Positions 45,350 to 54,846 of a DNA stretch of 64,000 bases are shown here, in pieces. The notes under the pieces are model-generated. The model was not told the DNA's origin. It made no database searches and was given only the letters and a program-made list of their open reading frames with translations. Location: NCBI RefSeq assembly GCF_003865075.1, contig NZ_BHWB01000001.1, positions 654,225 through 718,224 of the forward strand, in the 5' to 3' direction. Origin of the DNA: Bacteroides faecalis (lineage in GTDB: Bacteria; Bacteroidota; Bacteroidia; Bacteroidales; Bacteroidaceae). The translations under genes and the position numbers were made by a program. Within the stretch, counting starts at the first letter, position 1. Each line of letters opens with the position of its first letter.

Positions 45350-45697
45350 CTACCTGCACATACTGTATTTCTTTTCTGGCATATAATACTCCTTGTCTGC
45401 TGCTATGTGGTTCAACACATCTTGCAGTCGGTCGAGTTGTTCATGGTCAAGCACACGGATGGCATTGATGGTTATCTTCTGTGTGGCAATCTTCCGGTGT
45501 GCTATGGCGGTTTCGTTCATCGTTCCGTCACCGTTCGCATGAACAGAACGGAGATAGTCATTGACCGCTTCCGTCTGTTCCTTGCTGGGATATGGTGCTG
45601 CCCATTTGTCTTGAATATAATCCACCATTTTGCTGACTGCATTTGCCAAAATCAGGTCTTGTTGTTTGATAGATTGTATCAGCTCTATTTTCTTCAT
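45350..45697 (-). CDS. Small mobilization-associated protein
   Basis: 115 residues (MKKIELIQSIKQQDLILANA), mostly helical, upstream of oriT and codirectional with the relaxase. I do not recognise a fold. The position suggests an accessory relaxosome protein or a conserved gene of the island backbone. Confidence 0.65.
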   Translation of the reverse strand: MKKIELIQSIKQQDLILANAVSKMVDYIQDKWAAPYPSKEQTEAVNDYLRSVHANGDGTMNETAIAHRKIATQKITINAIRVLDHEQLDRLQDVLNHIAADKEYYMPEKKYSMCR

Positions 45698-45925
45698 ACA
45701 AATATCATTTAAGTTGGGTTTTACGATTATTTATTCCATAGTTGATTTTGTTGACTTTGTTGAAGATGATTCAAAAAAGAGGGAAAAGAAAATTAAAGTT
45801 GCAGTACACAATCTTTTTTCTTTTTTGGAAGGCAAAACTCTTTGTTGAAGTTTGTTGAGGGTGTTGTTGAATAGTAACCCTCTTATTTATACTTCTTCCC
45901 TTATGTTTCATCATATTCAACAACC

Positions 45926-47173
45926 TCAACGATAATCTTTCAATTTTTCACGGGTAACGGTATAAAAGCGTCCCACCTTTTTGGACGATGCAGAATACTT
46001 CTGTCCCGGCAGCACGGATATTTGATAGGTGGAGTAGGACAGCGCATTGGATGCTGGCTCCAGTTTCCAGTACTGTTGCAGAACATTCCTCACCTGATGA
46101 CGCTCCATCTTTACCATAGAGTAATTGAACAACGCTAACAAGTCGTTGATACAGAAATCTACCACATCCACCTGCATTGTGTCCATGATGTCAAGCAACA
46201 GTTCTGCCATATCAAGTTCAATGCGACTGCGGTTGCAACGGATGATTTTCTCCAATGCTTCCGTACGGATGAGTGAGGGAGAAAACCACATACGGCTTTC
46301 TTCTTTGGTGGTTAGATTTCGATGTTGTAGATGGTACAGAAATGCAGGTATCTCATCTTGCAGTTTCTGAAGAAAAGAGGTGTCGTCTTTTCCCAACCTA
46401 CTAATCTTTCTTACCCAATAGCGTGTCTCCTCTGGCTCAATGTAAACAGGGAAATTCTCATTGTTGGAACACAATACGAATTTGGCAAAGAACTGCACTT
46501 CATAGCGGTCTTTGCCCTTTGCCTCCATCTTGTATGAGTGTGCCGTACTGAGGTTTTTCAATCGTTCGCTATCTTCCCTACGGTTGAGTAGCACCTCGTC
46601 CACCACTATCATCAGTTTACCTGCCCAGTCGGCATTAAACTGGCTCCGAAAGTCCTCATTGGTGTTGAAGGTCACGTTCTCTTGAAACAACGCTTTCAGA
46701 AAATTCAGGAACGTACTCTTACCCGTGTTCCGTTCCTCCGACACTAATAGAAGTATCGGTAACTTCTGCGTTGGTTTTAGGTATAACAGTTGAAGATAAT
46801 CCATTCCCAATTTATATTGCTCACCAAAGATGTGTTCAATCAAGGATTGTATATGATTAAACTCACCTTCTTTTGGAATGTGGGTTATTGGCTCATAGAG
46901 ATTATAAAAGTTATTCACGTTTAATTGGTAATCTGTATGACTTGGCATAGTGCAGAATCCGTCATATTTCGGAATGAGTGCCGCTTCATCCTTGCCGTGG
47001 TCTAATCGGAATACGCTCATTTTCCATTCAACCCGCATTTTGCGGAATGATCCATTCATCATTGGCTGATTGATAATACGAAACAAGGTTGTACCGATAC
47101 GGACATACTCTTCCTCGATATTCTCAATTTTTCCACTTGTAGGAGTAACAAGTGCATTATCAATCTTTTCCAT
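45926..47173 (-). CDS. Primase/helicase-like ATPase of the island
   Basis: 415 residues with a helicase-like P-loop core: Walker A SEERNTGKST (about 145-154), Walker B KLMIVVDEV (186-194), and FVLCSNNENFPVYI-EPEETRYWVRK as sensor and arginine region. It corresponds in position to prmN1 of NBU1 and to virulence-associated-E/DUF5906-type proteins. Presumed role: replication or strand unwinding of the excised circle. Its start overlaps the end of the HTH gene by 14 bp. Confidence 0.82.
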   Translation of the reverse strand: MEKIDNALVTPTSGKIENIEEEYVRIGTTLFRIINQPMMNGSFRKMRVEWKMSVFRLDHGKDEAALIPKYDGFCTMPSHTDYQLNVNNFYNLYEPITHIPKEGEFNHIQSLIEHIFGEQYKLGMDYLQLLYLKPTQKLPILLLVSEERNTGKSTFLNFLKALFQENVTFNTNEDFRSQFNADWAGKLMIVVDEVLLNRREDSERLKNLSTAHSYKMEAKGKDRYEVQFFAKFVLCSNNENFPVYIEPEETRYWVRKISRLGKDDTSFLQKLQDEIPAFLYHLQHRNLTTKEESRMWFSPSLIRTEALEKIIRCNRSRIELDMAELLLDIMDTMQVDVVDFCINDLLALFNYSMVKMERHQVRNVLQQYWKLEPASNALSYSTYQISVLPGQKYSASSKKVGRFYTVTREKLKDYR

Positions 47174-47489
47174 AACCAGATATTTTGTTGGTTTCCCCCA
47201 AGATGCGCTTCACGTCTGAGAAGCGGTATCTTACTTTGTTTCCCACCTTGATTGCTTTCAGGTAGTTGCGCTTGTTCCAAAGCCATAAGGTGGTGTCGCA
47301 AACGCCACACATTTCCTTGACTTCCTCACGTGTCAGCAGTTTATCTTCATTGGTGGCTTTGAGTGCAACAGCCACTTCATTCACTGCGCGACTAATAAGT
47401 TCATCAGAGAAGTGGCGTAAATCTTCACTCGTAATCTCCAATTTGATATTAGCTGTGCTATTGGAGATGATTTGCATTAAATCTGTCAT
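47160..47489 (-). CDS. Excisionase-like HTH protein
   Basis: 109 residues. The C-terminal half is a MerR/excisionase-type winged HTH: LLTREEVKEMCGVCDTTLWLWNKRNYLKAIKVGNKVRYRFSDVKRIL. The N-terminal half is helical. Overlaps the primase gene by 14 bp, suggesting translational coupling. A role in excision or in regulating the primase/mob operon is inferred from NBU-type gene order. Confidence 0.82.
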   Translation of the reverse strand: MTDLMQIISNSTANIKLEITSEDLRHFSDELISRAVNEVAVALKATNEDKLLTREEVKEMCGVCDTTLWLWNKRNYLKAIKVGNKVRYRFSDVKRILGETNKISGYGKD

Positions 47490-47695
47490 AGCATATATGT
47501 GCTGCCATAGTCCGACACAATCACTTTGGCAGCATTATAAATGATTGCGCCACCGCTCCGACATTGGAACGATGGCGCAAAAGTATAAATGCAATTCGCT
47601 ATAATTCAACAATCTACATTTCGCTATTTTCGCTGAAATCATAAACGAAAGAAACGAAATGTAAGGTAATCAATTTGGTTCGTCTGAAAATGGTC

Positions 47696-48721
47696 TTATC
47701 TCAATGTCAATACTGGATTTTGAACAAGTTGGTCTATAACTGGATGGTAAATGGCTCCATCAGTAACCGCTGTAATTGTCGTAACTTTATTGCCTCCGTC
47801 TTTCGATGAAGCGCCACAATGGTAAATCTGTTCATCAGCCGTTTGGTAATCAATGACAATATACCTGTCGTGGAATATTCCCCCAGACGTTTGCAGCGAA
47901 ATGGTAACATTGGGATATTCACGGCAGAAATCGTTAAACTCGGCTTGGTGCAACCTATTACCGATATTGTCGGAGAATACTACAACATTCACATTAGCCG
48001 GAACATCTTTAAGGAGAACCAATGTCTTCAATCCGATGTAATTATCAACTACAAATATCGTTTTCTTGGCGGTTGCATAAATCTGTTGGTAAGCCAAATC
48101 CGATTCAACAGGTTGCCCATTGAGTATCAACCAACCTCTCCTTACTGAAGGATTGCCAAAATCAAGCATGACATTTGCCAGTTCCGACTTCGTAACGACA
48201 TTACCCAAAGCACCTATTATATCGGCAACTTTGTCATCAACGGCTGATAGGGATTTGCGCAAATCAAGCAGGTCTTGTGTGTTTTGGGTTGTCTGCAAGG
48301 ACAGTTGCAGATACTCCCTTTGCCCCAATAATGGTTGATTATCTACGATATAGTCTTTCATCTGTTTGAAGATGCGAATCAAAGCCTTACTTTGCTTGGT
48401 TGCCAAATCTCCTTTTAGAACAGTCATAAGCATATATATACCTTGTTCCGTGAAAGCATAAGGGTTGTATCTACGACCGCCCCAACTTGAGGTGGAATTT
48501 TTGCACCTCAAGATTTCACACTCTTCATCGGACAACTGAAACATGAAGTCTTGCTCAAACTTTTCAATGTTGTTCTTTACTTGACGGTTAAAATCTTTGG
48601 TGCTATAGCCATAGATTTTGGCTAAGTCCATATCCAGCATTACACGAACACCTCTAATGCTGTATATATAACCTTTCAGATATTCAGCATTGATTTCTTG
48701 GGCGATGATATCTTTATCCAT
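47696..48721 (-). CDS. ORF6N-domain protein with HKD-like C-terminus
   Basis: Residues about 15-110 are an ORF6N DNA-binding domain (IYSIRGVRVMLDMDLAKIYG, NPYAFTEQGIYMLMTVL), known from phage antirepressors. A coiled segment and then a PLD-like C-terminal part follow: KKTIFVVDNYIGLKTL, HDRYIVIDY and IYHCGASSKDGG, resembling a single HKD motif with Lys altered. Such C-termini may sense or bind nucleic acid. It is an addition to the basic NBU1 gene set. Confidence 0.78.
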   Translation of the reverse strand: MDKDIIAQEINAEYLKGYIYSIRGVRVMLDMDLAKIYGYSTKDFNRQVKNNIEKFEQDFMFQLSDEECEILRCKNSTSSWGGRRYNPYAFTEQGIYMLMTVLKGDLATKQSKALIRIFKQMKDYIVDNQPLLGQREYLQLSLQTTQNTQDLLDLRKSLSAVDDKVADIIGALGNVVTKSELANVMLDFGNPSVRRGWLILNGQPVESDLAYQQIYATAKKTIFVVDNYIGLKTLVLLKDVPANVNVVVFSDNIGNRLHQAEFNDFCREYPNVTISLQTSGGIFHDRYIVIDYQTADEQIYHCGASSKDGGNKVTTITAVTDGAIYHPVIDQLVQNPVLTLR

Positions 48722-48748
48722 ATCATTAAATTAAATAGGTTCATACTT

Positions 48749-49669
48749 TTAGTTATTTACTTCTGTGAGGTAAGTCTTCCACTCATTGATAAGCGACCGT
48801 TCAATACCATTGTCTTTTATTCTCCCTCTGTTTGTACTGTCATTCAACTTCTTTATAGAAATTTGAAGATTTCGCACAGTCTTCAAATCGCAATTCGGTA
48901 GTTCATTGGCAAGTAGCTTATGGAATGTTGTGACATCGCAGCCTGTCAGAAGTTCTTCCTCTTGAAGGGCAAAATACAATCGTGCCAAATCGGTGCCTGT
49001 GTGCTGCGTTGAAACTCTCAATTTTATCTTCTCCAAAATCTGTTCTTGATTTCCGTGAAGATAATCTTTCAATGTGCGTGATGGCTGCTCACTTGTTGAC
49101 GATTTTTCTTCGACAGGTTTATCATCAAAAGACAATCTATCAATGGTTGTTTCTACGACACAATCATCCTCAATAGCCTTTTTCTCCTGATGGAAATTCT
49201 GCCAATCCTCTTTTGTTCGCATTTTGTTACGAATACTACTGTTGATAACTACTTTAATCATTATAGCAGCTATCTTTTTCTCAAAAAAATTGTTCGCGGG
49301 ATTATGTGTTTCTGCTTCTAATTGGGTGACCATAGTTTCATAGCACTTGCCGTAATAAAGCCATGCCAACATTGCAGGAGCTATTGAATCGTTTTGCAAA
49401 TTGTGAAACTCCCCAACCAATAATCTTGCAGCATCGGCATCTGCCGAATAACTTTGCAGACGGTGTTCGTCAGCAAGGTCTCCATGACACTCGTTTTGAT
49501 ATTTACGCATCATTTGAGGGGTGAGTTTCCATCCTAATTTGAAAACCTTTTGCAAACCAGTTGCTGATTTGTTGTTCACTTCAGCAACGAATCTGTCATA
49601 TTCTTCCGGATGGCTGTTGAGCCATTCTTTAACATCTTGTTTGAATTGTTCGAAATCTTGTTTTGCCAT
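48749..49669 (-). CDS. Conserved island protein next to the integrase
   Basis: Start at ATG 49669 (MAKQDFEQFKQDVKEWLNSH), which avoids overlap with the integrase; an in-frame ATG at 49702 would overlap it by 20 bp. 306 residues, hydrophilic, mostly helical. It occupies the position of orf2 in NBU1. It may belong to a DUF6043-type family, but I am not sure. Function unknown. Confidence 0.68.
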   Translation of the reverse strand: MAKQDFEQFKQDVKEWLNSHPEEYDRFVAEVNNKSATGLQKVFKLGWKLTPQMMRKYQNECHGDLADEHRLQSYSADADAARLLVGEFHNLQNDSIAPAMLAWLYYGKCYETMVTQLEAETHNPANNFFEKKIAAIMIKVVINSSIRNKMRTKEDWQNFHQEKKAIEDDCVVETTIDRLSFDDKPVEEKSSTSEQPSRTLKDYLHGNQEQILEKIKLRVSTQHTGTDLARLYFALQEEELLTGCDVTTFHKLLANELPNCDLKTVRNLQISIKKLNDSTNRGRIKDNGIERSLINEWKTYLTEVNN

Positions 49670-49682
49670 AGTCTTTCCCTTA

Positions 49683-51020
49683 TTAGTCCAACAGGTGAAC
49701 AAGTTCTTGTTTCATTTCCTCGTCAATCTCCCTATATCGGCGAAACGCCTTGCTGCCTTCCTTGTGTCCCGATACCGATGAAACAAGATCTGGGTCTTTC
49801 ACCTTCTTATACATATTGCCAATGAATGTCTTTCGGGCAGTATGTGTGGTTGCGACTTCATACAAATACTTCTGCTCAGGATTGCGAGTAAGTGGGTTAA
49901 GCACTGTGACAATTCTGTCAAGACCAGCCAACTGGAACGCTTCTTTGATGGCTTGATTATATTTTTGCTCTGATATAAAGGGAAGCAGGGTTGCGCCTGC
50001 GTAATCTTTGTAACGTTCAAGTATGGTTTTCGCAACACTATTCAGTGGCACTCTTATTGTTCGGGGATTATGGCTGCGTGTCTTTTCTTGTATATATTCC
50101 AATGCTCCGTTCACGATGTTTTTCTTTGTGAGCTTATAAAAATCGCCCACACGACAACCTACAACAGATTGGAACACAAAGATATCACGTTGAATGGCAA
50201 GTTGTGGACGAGCAGACAAATCAGCTTCAAACAATTTGTCACGTTCTTGAAGGGTAATATAAATCGGAGTTCCATAAAGACATTCTTCCAAAGGGAACTT
50301 GTCAAACGGTCGATTGGTGGTCTTGCCTTGATTATAGCACCAGATAAAAAAGGTACGTATGCGTGAGAAACTGTCTATAAGAGTATTCTTCCCTCTCGGT
50401 TGAGGAGTCCGTTTCTCGGGAATGGTCTCGTATATATCGGGATATTCTTCTGCATACATATATTCGTTCTCCATAAAATCCCACATATCGGCAAGCGTCT
50501 CTTTGGTGGTAGTATGAATATCAAGGGTAAAATGTTTCATTCCACGCCTTGTTTTTCTGACAAACAATTCATAGCGCATGAGAGCCCTTTTTACTACACG
50601 GAAGTTTTTCTTCCGTACCTCCGAAAGATTGTGTTTCTCCAAAAACTCATCGAAAAGTTCGGCAAAAGTAGGTGGATTCTCTATTGCCAGTTCTTCTTCT
50701 GTCTTGTACTTTTCGGGATGATGGAATTTGTCTATGACTTCTCCGAGCCATTCACTTCCTGCATCCTCTTTGTATTCTTTCTCAATCATTCGGGTCAATG
50801 CCTGCACTTTATGGTTCAAGTCCATCTTTTCGTTTTCTGCCACCAAAGCTACACGGTCTTTATAGCCCTGCCGGTCAGCACTCCAATGGTTCGGGCTGAT
50901 AACAAGTTCGCTTGCTGCCTTGATGTCTTTCTTTCCATCACGCAAACGAAAATAGATAGTAGCCTTAGTATCTACATCGTTCTTTTTGGCAGTCTTCCGT
51001 ATAAATGCAGTCACTTTCAT
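49683..51020 (-). CDS. int: Tyrosine integrase of the island
   Basis: Start at ATG 51020 (MKVTAFIRKTAKKNDVDTKA), which begins the arm-binding domain; the in-frame ATG at 51086 adds 22 residues. A SAM-like core-binding domain (about 120-220) and catalytic domain follow, with R in VVGCRVGDFYKL, HTARKTFIG and GHKEGSKAFRRY, whose tyrosine is the nucleophile. Located at the right end with its N-terminus facing attR, as in NBU1. Confidence 0.92.
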   Translation of the reverse strand: MKVTAFIRKTAKKNDVDTKATIYFRLRDGKKDIKAASELVISPNHWSADRQGYKDRVALVAENEKMDLNHKVQALTRMIEKEYKEDAGSEWLGEVIDKFHHPEKYKTEEELAIENPPTFAELFDEFLEKHNLSEVRKKNFRVVKRALMRYELFVRKTRRGMKHFTLDIHTTTKETLADMWDFMENEYMYAEEYPDIYETIPEKRTPQPRGKNTLIDSFSRIRTFFIWCYNQGKTTNRPFDKFPLEECLYGTPIYITLQERDKLFEADLSARPQLAIQRDIFVFQSVVGCRVGDFYKLTKKNIVNGALEYIQEKTRSHNPRTIRVPLNSVAKTILERYKDYAGATLLPFISEQKYNQAIKEAFQLAGLDRIVTVLNPLTRNPEQKYLYEVATTHTARKTFIGNMYKKVKDPDLVSSVSGHKEGSKAFRRYREIDEEMKQELVHLLD

Positions 51021-51225
51021 AATCTTCAATTTAATTTCTGGATTGAACACTGCAAAGTTAGCAAATTGTTCCCAAATTGTTCCCAATTATCCCGAAATAA
51101 TTTCAATCTTATTAAATTTAATTCGATTCAATGCTGTTTGTAAATCGTTTATATATAGGTAAATATACGGAATTTTGTTGTGAGTAGAATTTGTTCTCAT
51201 CTATTGATATTTAATATTTCAAATG

Positions 51226-51238
51226 CGGGTATGGGTAC
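51226..51238 (+). repeat. attR candidate
   Basis: CGGGTATGGGTAC, 12 of 13 identical to the tRNA-Leu end at 36735-36747. Followed 4 bp later by a terminator, as expected for the original tRNA downstream region. Confidence 0.55.
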
Positions 51239-51242
51239 TTAG

Positions 51243-51291
51243 AAACCTTCATGAATGGCTGATTTAAAAGCTTTTATGAAGGTTTTTTCTT
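51243..51291 (+). terminator. Terminator beyond attR
   Basis: AAACCTTCAT (51243-51252) pairs with ATGAAGGTTT (51276-51285), followed by a T run. There is no gene before it except the att site, so it was probably the terminator of tRNA-Leu before integration. Confidence 0.75.
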
Positions 51292-51491
51292 TCTCTACTG
51301 AAACATTACTGAAACTTTCTGCTTTTCTATTTAGTTTGTGGAGTGCTTGGTAAACTCTCTTATTCTCAAAGTTAATACTAATCTCTCTTTCTTTCTAGTA
51401 GTTTCATGCTTTTTTGCACCATTTATCCTCTAAAATCAGGATAATAAGTTTTTCTATAATATATTTGTAGATAGAATTACTATAAAAACTA

Positions 51492-52757
51492 ATGGATATG
51501 AAACAAATGACACACAAAATTATAGGAGAATCATGGTCTGAGAAGGAATTAATATGTTACTTGGTTAACCTTCGAAGAGCGCATAAACATACTTGCCAAG
51601 ATTATAGCTTGTCTTTTTCAGAGAAGTTGTTTGCTATATTAGTTGTTTCTTATATGGCGCAGGATTCTGAAAGAGTAGATAAATATTTGAAACTAACGGA
51701 AAAGGGATTGAGTACTACTACTCTGTGGAAAACTGCTACTGAAATGTCAATGCGTGTTCATGGTACTTTAGGAAAAAGTGTTGCTTGTGTATCCACGTTT
51801 ATTGCATTAGGGGTTGCGTTAGGGGGAGTGAAGGTATGGCAATATCTTAGAGAAGAGGATCGGAATGCGTTAACTACTAATATAAGTGCTTTTCTAATTA
51901 CGACTAAAGAATTACCTGTAAGGTGCATTAGTAATTATACCCGTTGGCGAGATTACAATAAAGTCCGTGGGGAAATTATTCCTTTGTATACACTATTGCC
52001 TAAGCTAACTCAATGTGTTATAAGTTTCCCGACTTATGATCAGTATATTGATTTTATAACATTAATTTATTCGGCATATTATTATCTTTATGATGTGAAA
52101 TCTCCTAAATTTTCTGATTACATATTTGATATAGTTCATTCTAAAGAGTTAAAACTGAATGATAAATTGTATGATGATTTATGTCATTCGCCTTTTAGAT
52201 ATGAAGTACATGCTGAATATCAGGATTATTGTGTTAGAAAGAAAATAAAAGAAAATTCTCTTTTTGTAACGGAGTGCTTTTCACCCCAAAGTAATACTTC
52301 GGAAGCTGAGACTGAAAATAAGAATAAAGTCGCTTCTGCTAATATTAGTCAAAAGGATTATTTCCCAAATCTGTCATTAGATAGTAATAAGATAAAAAGA
52401 CTTTATGATGTGTTAGTTGGGAAAAAATTTATTTCAGGAGATACGGATTACTCAGTTTTTCATTTTCGTTTTTCGGGAATTGATAAACCCCAATATTTGC
52501 CAGAAATAATATGTATAAGGGATAAGAAAGAACTATCTTACTTAATTTATCGGTTAACACGCAAGGAAATATGTAATGAAAAAGATGCGGATACAAATAC
52601 CACACGTGATTTTTATAAGAAGGTGAAAGTTTTCTTTAACGTGAAAAAAGAAGCTTGGAAGGATAATGATAATATTAGTGATATGGTTAGAAAGATAGGT
52701 GATGACAAGCAGAAAGAGATTCTCAAATTATTGAAAGAAGCCTTGGAGACGAATTGA
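51492..52757 (+). CDS. Protein of unknown function, 421 residues
   Basis: Begins MDMKQMTHKIIGESWSEKEL; one possible membrane segment (SVACVSTFIALGVALGGVKV) near residue 100. The C-terminal 130 residues (SNKIKRLYDVLVGKKFISG...PEIICIRDKKELSYLIYRL...FFNVKKEAWKD) resemble a C-terminal region seen in several Bacteroidetes proteins of mobile elements, somewhat like RteC, but the match is weak. Own -7 box (TATATTTG at 51460) and terminator make it a single transcription unit. Function unknown. Confidence 0.6.
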   Translation: MDMKQMTHKIIGESWSEKELICYLVNLRRAHKHTCQDYSLSFSEKLFAILVVSYMAQDSERVDKYLKLTEKGLSTTTLWKTATEMSMRVHGTLGKSVACVSTFIALGVALGGVKVWQYLREEDRNALTTNISAFLITTKELPVRCISNYTRWRDYNKVRGEIIPLYTLLPKLTQCVISFPTYDQYIDFITLIYSAYYYLYDVKSPKFSDYIFDIVHSKELKLNDKLYDDLCHSPFRYEVHAEYQDYCVRKKIKENSLFVTECFSPQSNTSEAETENKNKVASANISQKDYFPNLSLDSNKIKRLYDVLVGKKFISGDTDYSVFHFRFSGIDKPQYLPEIICIRDKKELSYLIYRLTRKEICNEKDADTNTTRDFYKKVKVFFNVKKEAWKDNDNISDMVRKIGDDKQKEILKLLKEALETN

Positions 52758-52812
52758 TATGGTATAATATATGTGATGTAAGATGCTTCATTTGTTTCTT
52801 ACCATACCCCAT

Positions 52813-52849
52813 AAACGACTATTCTTTACCGGAATAGTCGTTTTTTATT
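52813..52849 (+). terminator. Terminator after the 421-residue protein gene
   Basis: 12-bp perfect stem AAACGACTATTC / GAATAGTCGTTT and a T run. Confidence 0.9.
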
Positions 52850-52903
52850 GCTAATAATTTTATCTAAAATAGCCTAATTATATTCTATTCAAAATAAGTT
52901 TTT

Positions 52904-52962
52904 TCTATCGAGAGAGAAAAGATTTCTATCGAGCTATAAATGTAATCTATCGATTCTATCTA
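52904..52962. repeat. Three direct repeats TCTATCGA spaced 21 bp (iteron-like)
   Basis: TCTATCGA starts at 52904, 52925 and 52946, so two intervals of exactly 21 bp, two helical turns; a degenerate TCTATCTA follows at 52955. They lie 62-100 bp before the HTH gene in an AT-rich tract. Fits iterons of a replication origin or a cooperative operator. Confidence 0.7.
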
Positions 52963-53011
52963 ACTATAACACACTGATTATTAAATGATTACCTTCGCAG
53001 AGTGAAAATAA

Positions 53012-53320
53012 ATGTTAATAGCCATGATAGAATCGAATATTAAATTAGTGGTAATACCCGAAGAGAAATTAGACCTCTTATTAAATGGCGTTACTCAAAT
53101 TCAACAGCAATTGGAAGCGATGACGGGAACTCAATCACAGAGGGAAGGGTACTATACAAGCTTTGAGGTTCGCAAGATTTTAGGTATATCTCAAAAGACG
53201 TGGCAAACTTATCGGGATCAACGTAGAATCCCTTTTTGCCAGTTCGGTAGAAAGATTTATGTGAAGATAACGGATTTAAATGAATTCATAGAGTCTCACA
53301 AAATCAATTCACGAAGTTAA
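53012..53320 (+). CDS. Excisionase/MerR-like HTH protein
   Basis: 102 residues. The N-terminal helix (MIESNIKLVVIPEEKLDLLL, possibly the true start at 53024) is followed by an HTH_17-type domain: YYTSFEVRKILGISQKTWQTYRDQRRIPFCQFGRKIYVKITDLNEF. Small proteins of this kind act as excisionases or as regulators of mobile-element operons. The 21-bp repeats upstream are candidate binding sites. Confidence 0.8.
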   Translation: MLIAMIESNIKLVVIPEEKLDLLLNGVTQIQQQLEAMTGTQSQREGYYTSFEVRKILGISQKTWQTYRDQRRIPFCQFGRKIYVKITDLNEFIESHKINSRS

Positions 53321-53440
53321 CGGTTACAGTTTTATCATGTTTGTATTAGTCTAGAATAATGTAAATATTATTAAGAATTGTATCCAAGTAAATAACCTTG
53401 AATAGATGACTTTGTTGAGAGATAATGCTAGCTAATCTTG

Positions 53441-54784
53441 ATGTCAAAGTTATCTATTCATAAATTAAGAAACAAAATGAGTGAAGAATCTTTGAAAAAC
53501 AATGATGTGAATATGGGAACAATTAATGAAAATGGTCTGAACGAAGTGTCAGGCACTGATCAGGTTAACAATGAACAATCGAAAGGTGATATATCCGCTG
53601 CGGATGGTCAGGAATCGCAGGAAACGTTAGATGAAGTGCCTGTAGGTCAAAATAATCAAGAAAAAATAAAGTCCAAAACTTTAGTGACTTTACTCTCTTT
53701 CTTGATCAGAAAGATGCCATATAAAGTGCATTATTTATTTTCCTATCGTGAAGCTATAAAGCACGGGCTGAAAATAGCATTCTTAATAGGTAATAGGGAG
53801 GTTTATTCAAGTCAGATTGATAAACTGTATAATGAACTCAGTTCCAGTTCGGGTAAGAAGTTCTCCAACCCTGTTATAGTTGTGTCTTTGGAAAGAGCTT
53901 TAAGGAGTGGGTTAAAAGCAGTGGATGCTGATGGAAAAGAGATCACATTAGATGCTCCAGATTTATGGCTGTATGTAGCAATCCTCGATGGACAACATAG
54001 GTTAATGGTATGCTTGGAACATTTGGATGTTGATTTAGATTTGGAATTGATAGATTATGACGGTAATCTAATGTCATTTATTCAAATTCTGAATTCTATG
54101 GATAAGAATTGGAATAATGAAGACCGCAAAAAATCTAATTTGGCGACGGGTAAGTCTACCAACCAATTATATATAGAATCTGAAATAATACAGCGTGAGT
54201 TTGGTGTGTCTCCTAAGTATGCGGAGTATCTTTTGACATTCAAAAGAGATGCTACTAAGAAAAAAGACCTTATTGCAGGCAAGGATTCTACTCCCTATAA
54301 TGAGGAAAATGGAAAGAGGGGGCATCAGCTATATAAGTCTATCGCTTATAAGTTTGGAGACGATAAAAATGTGAAGAGAGTGGAGTTTATTGATGCGATC
54401 GTTCATGTTCATAGTCAGAATGGTGATTCAAATAACCAAACGTTCACTCGTGACATGACATGTTTCATAACTATGATGGACGATACTACCAGAAATAAAA
54501 TCATCACTCGGTTGGCAAACAAAAATTACGGGGAACTAAAAAGTACCTTGCTTAGTGATTTTCAAACGTTCTGCTCTTCGCATAAAGATGACATGGAAGA
54601 CCTTGAGAAGGAACAAGATATGAAGATATCTGAGTGGAAATCGCAGAAGGAAACGGTGGCTGCTAAGAATGACATCATTAAAACTCTCAAAAAAGGTACT
54701 CCGAATGAAATTCTAGCAAATAGAAAAAAGGTAGCTACCCAAAATGCTTTAAAGAAAACGAAGCAACAGACAGAGAATAAGTAG
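53441..54784 (+). CDS. DGQHR-domain protein
   Basis: ATG 53441 gives 447 residues; ATG 53477 (MSEESLKNND) is an alternative start. After a low-complexity acidic N-terminus (to about 75), the core has LYVAILDGQHRLMVCLE near residue 180, the signature of the DGQHR/ParB-like superfamily that includes DndB. The C-terminus is strongly charged and coiled-coil-like (EKEQDMKISEWKSQKE). DGQHR proteins are linked to DNA modification and to mobile elements; what this one binds is not known. Confidence 0.7.
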   Translation: MSKLSIHKLRNKMSEESLKNNDVNMGTINENGLNEVSGTDQVNNEQSKGDISAADGQESQETLDEVPVGQNNQEKIKSKTLVTLLSFLIRKMPYKVHYLFSYREAIKHGLKIAFLIGNREVYSSQIDKLYNELSSSSGKKFSNPVIVVSLERALRSGLKAVDADGKEITLDAPDLWLYVAILDGQHRLMVCLEHLDVDLDLELIDYDGNLMSFIQILNSMDKNWNNEDRKKSNLATGKSTNQLYIESEIIQREFGVSPKYAEYLLTFKRDATKKKDLIAGKDSTPYNEENGKRGHQLYKSIAYKFGDDKNVKRVEFIDAIVHVHSQNGDSNNQTFTRDMTCFITMMDDTTRNKIITRLANKNYGELKSTLLSDFQTFCSSHKDDMEDLEKEQDMKISEWKSQKETVAAKNDIIKTLKKGTPNEILANRKKVATQNALKKTKQQTENK

Positions 54785-54846
54785 TTTCTAATTTTATCTT
54801 CTCCTCCATGTGACAGGTGGAGGGGATTTTTAATCTATCACAAATT

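Larger units (their letters stand above)
36748..51238. mobile_element. NBU1-like mobilizable island in tRNA-Leu
   Basis: About 14.5 kb between the tRNA-Leu 3' end and a near repeat of it. From right to left it has the gene order of non-replicating Bacteroides units such as NBU1: tyrosine integrase, two accessory genes, excisionase-like HTH, primase/helicase, small mob gene, oriT region and MobV relaxase. NBU1 is known to integrate in a tRNA-Leu gene and to need a helper conjugative transposon. The left 6.5 kb is cargo plus two insertion sequences. A native tRNA terminator beyond the right end (51243-51285) supports the boundary. Confidence 0.75.

Noticed and set aside
52904..52962. TCTATCGA repeats as a CRISPR array
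   Set aside because: 8-bp repeats at 21 bp are far too short; no cas genes.
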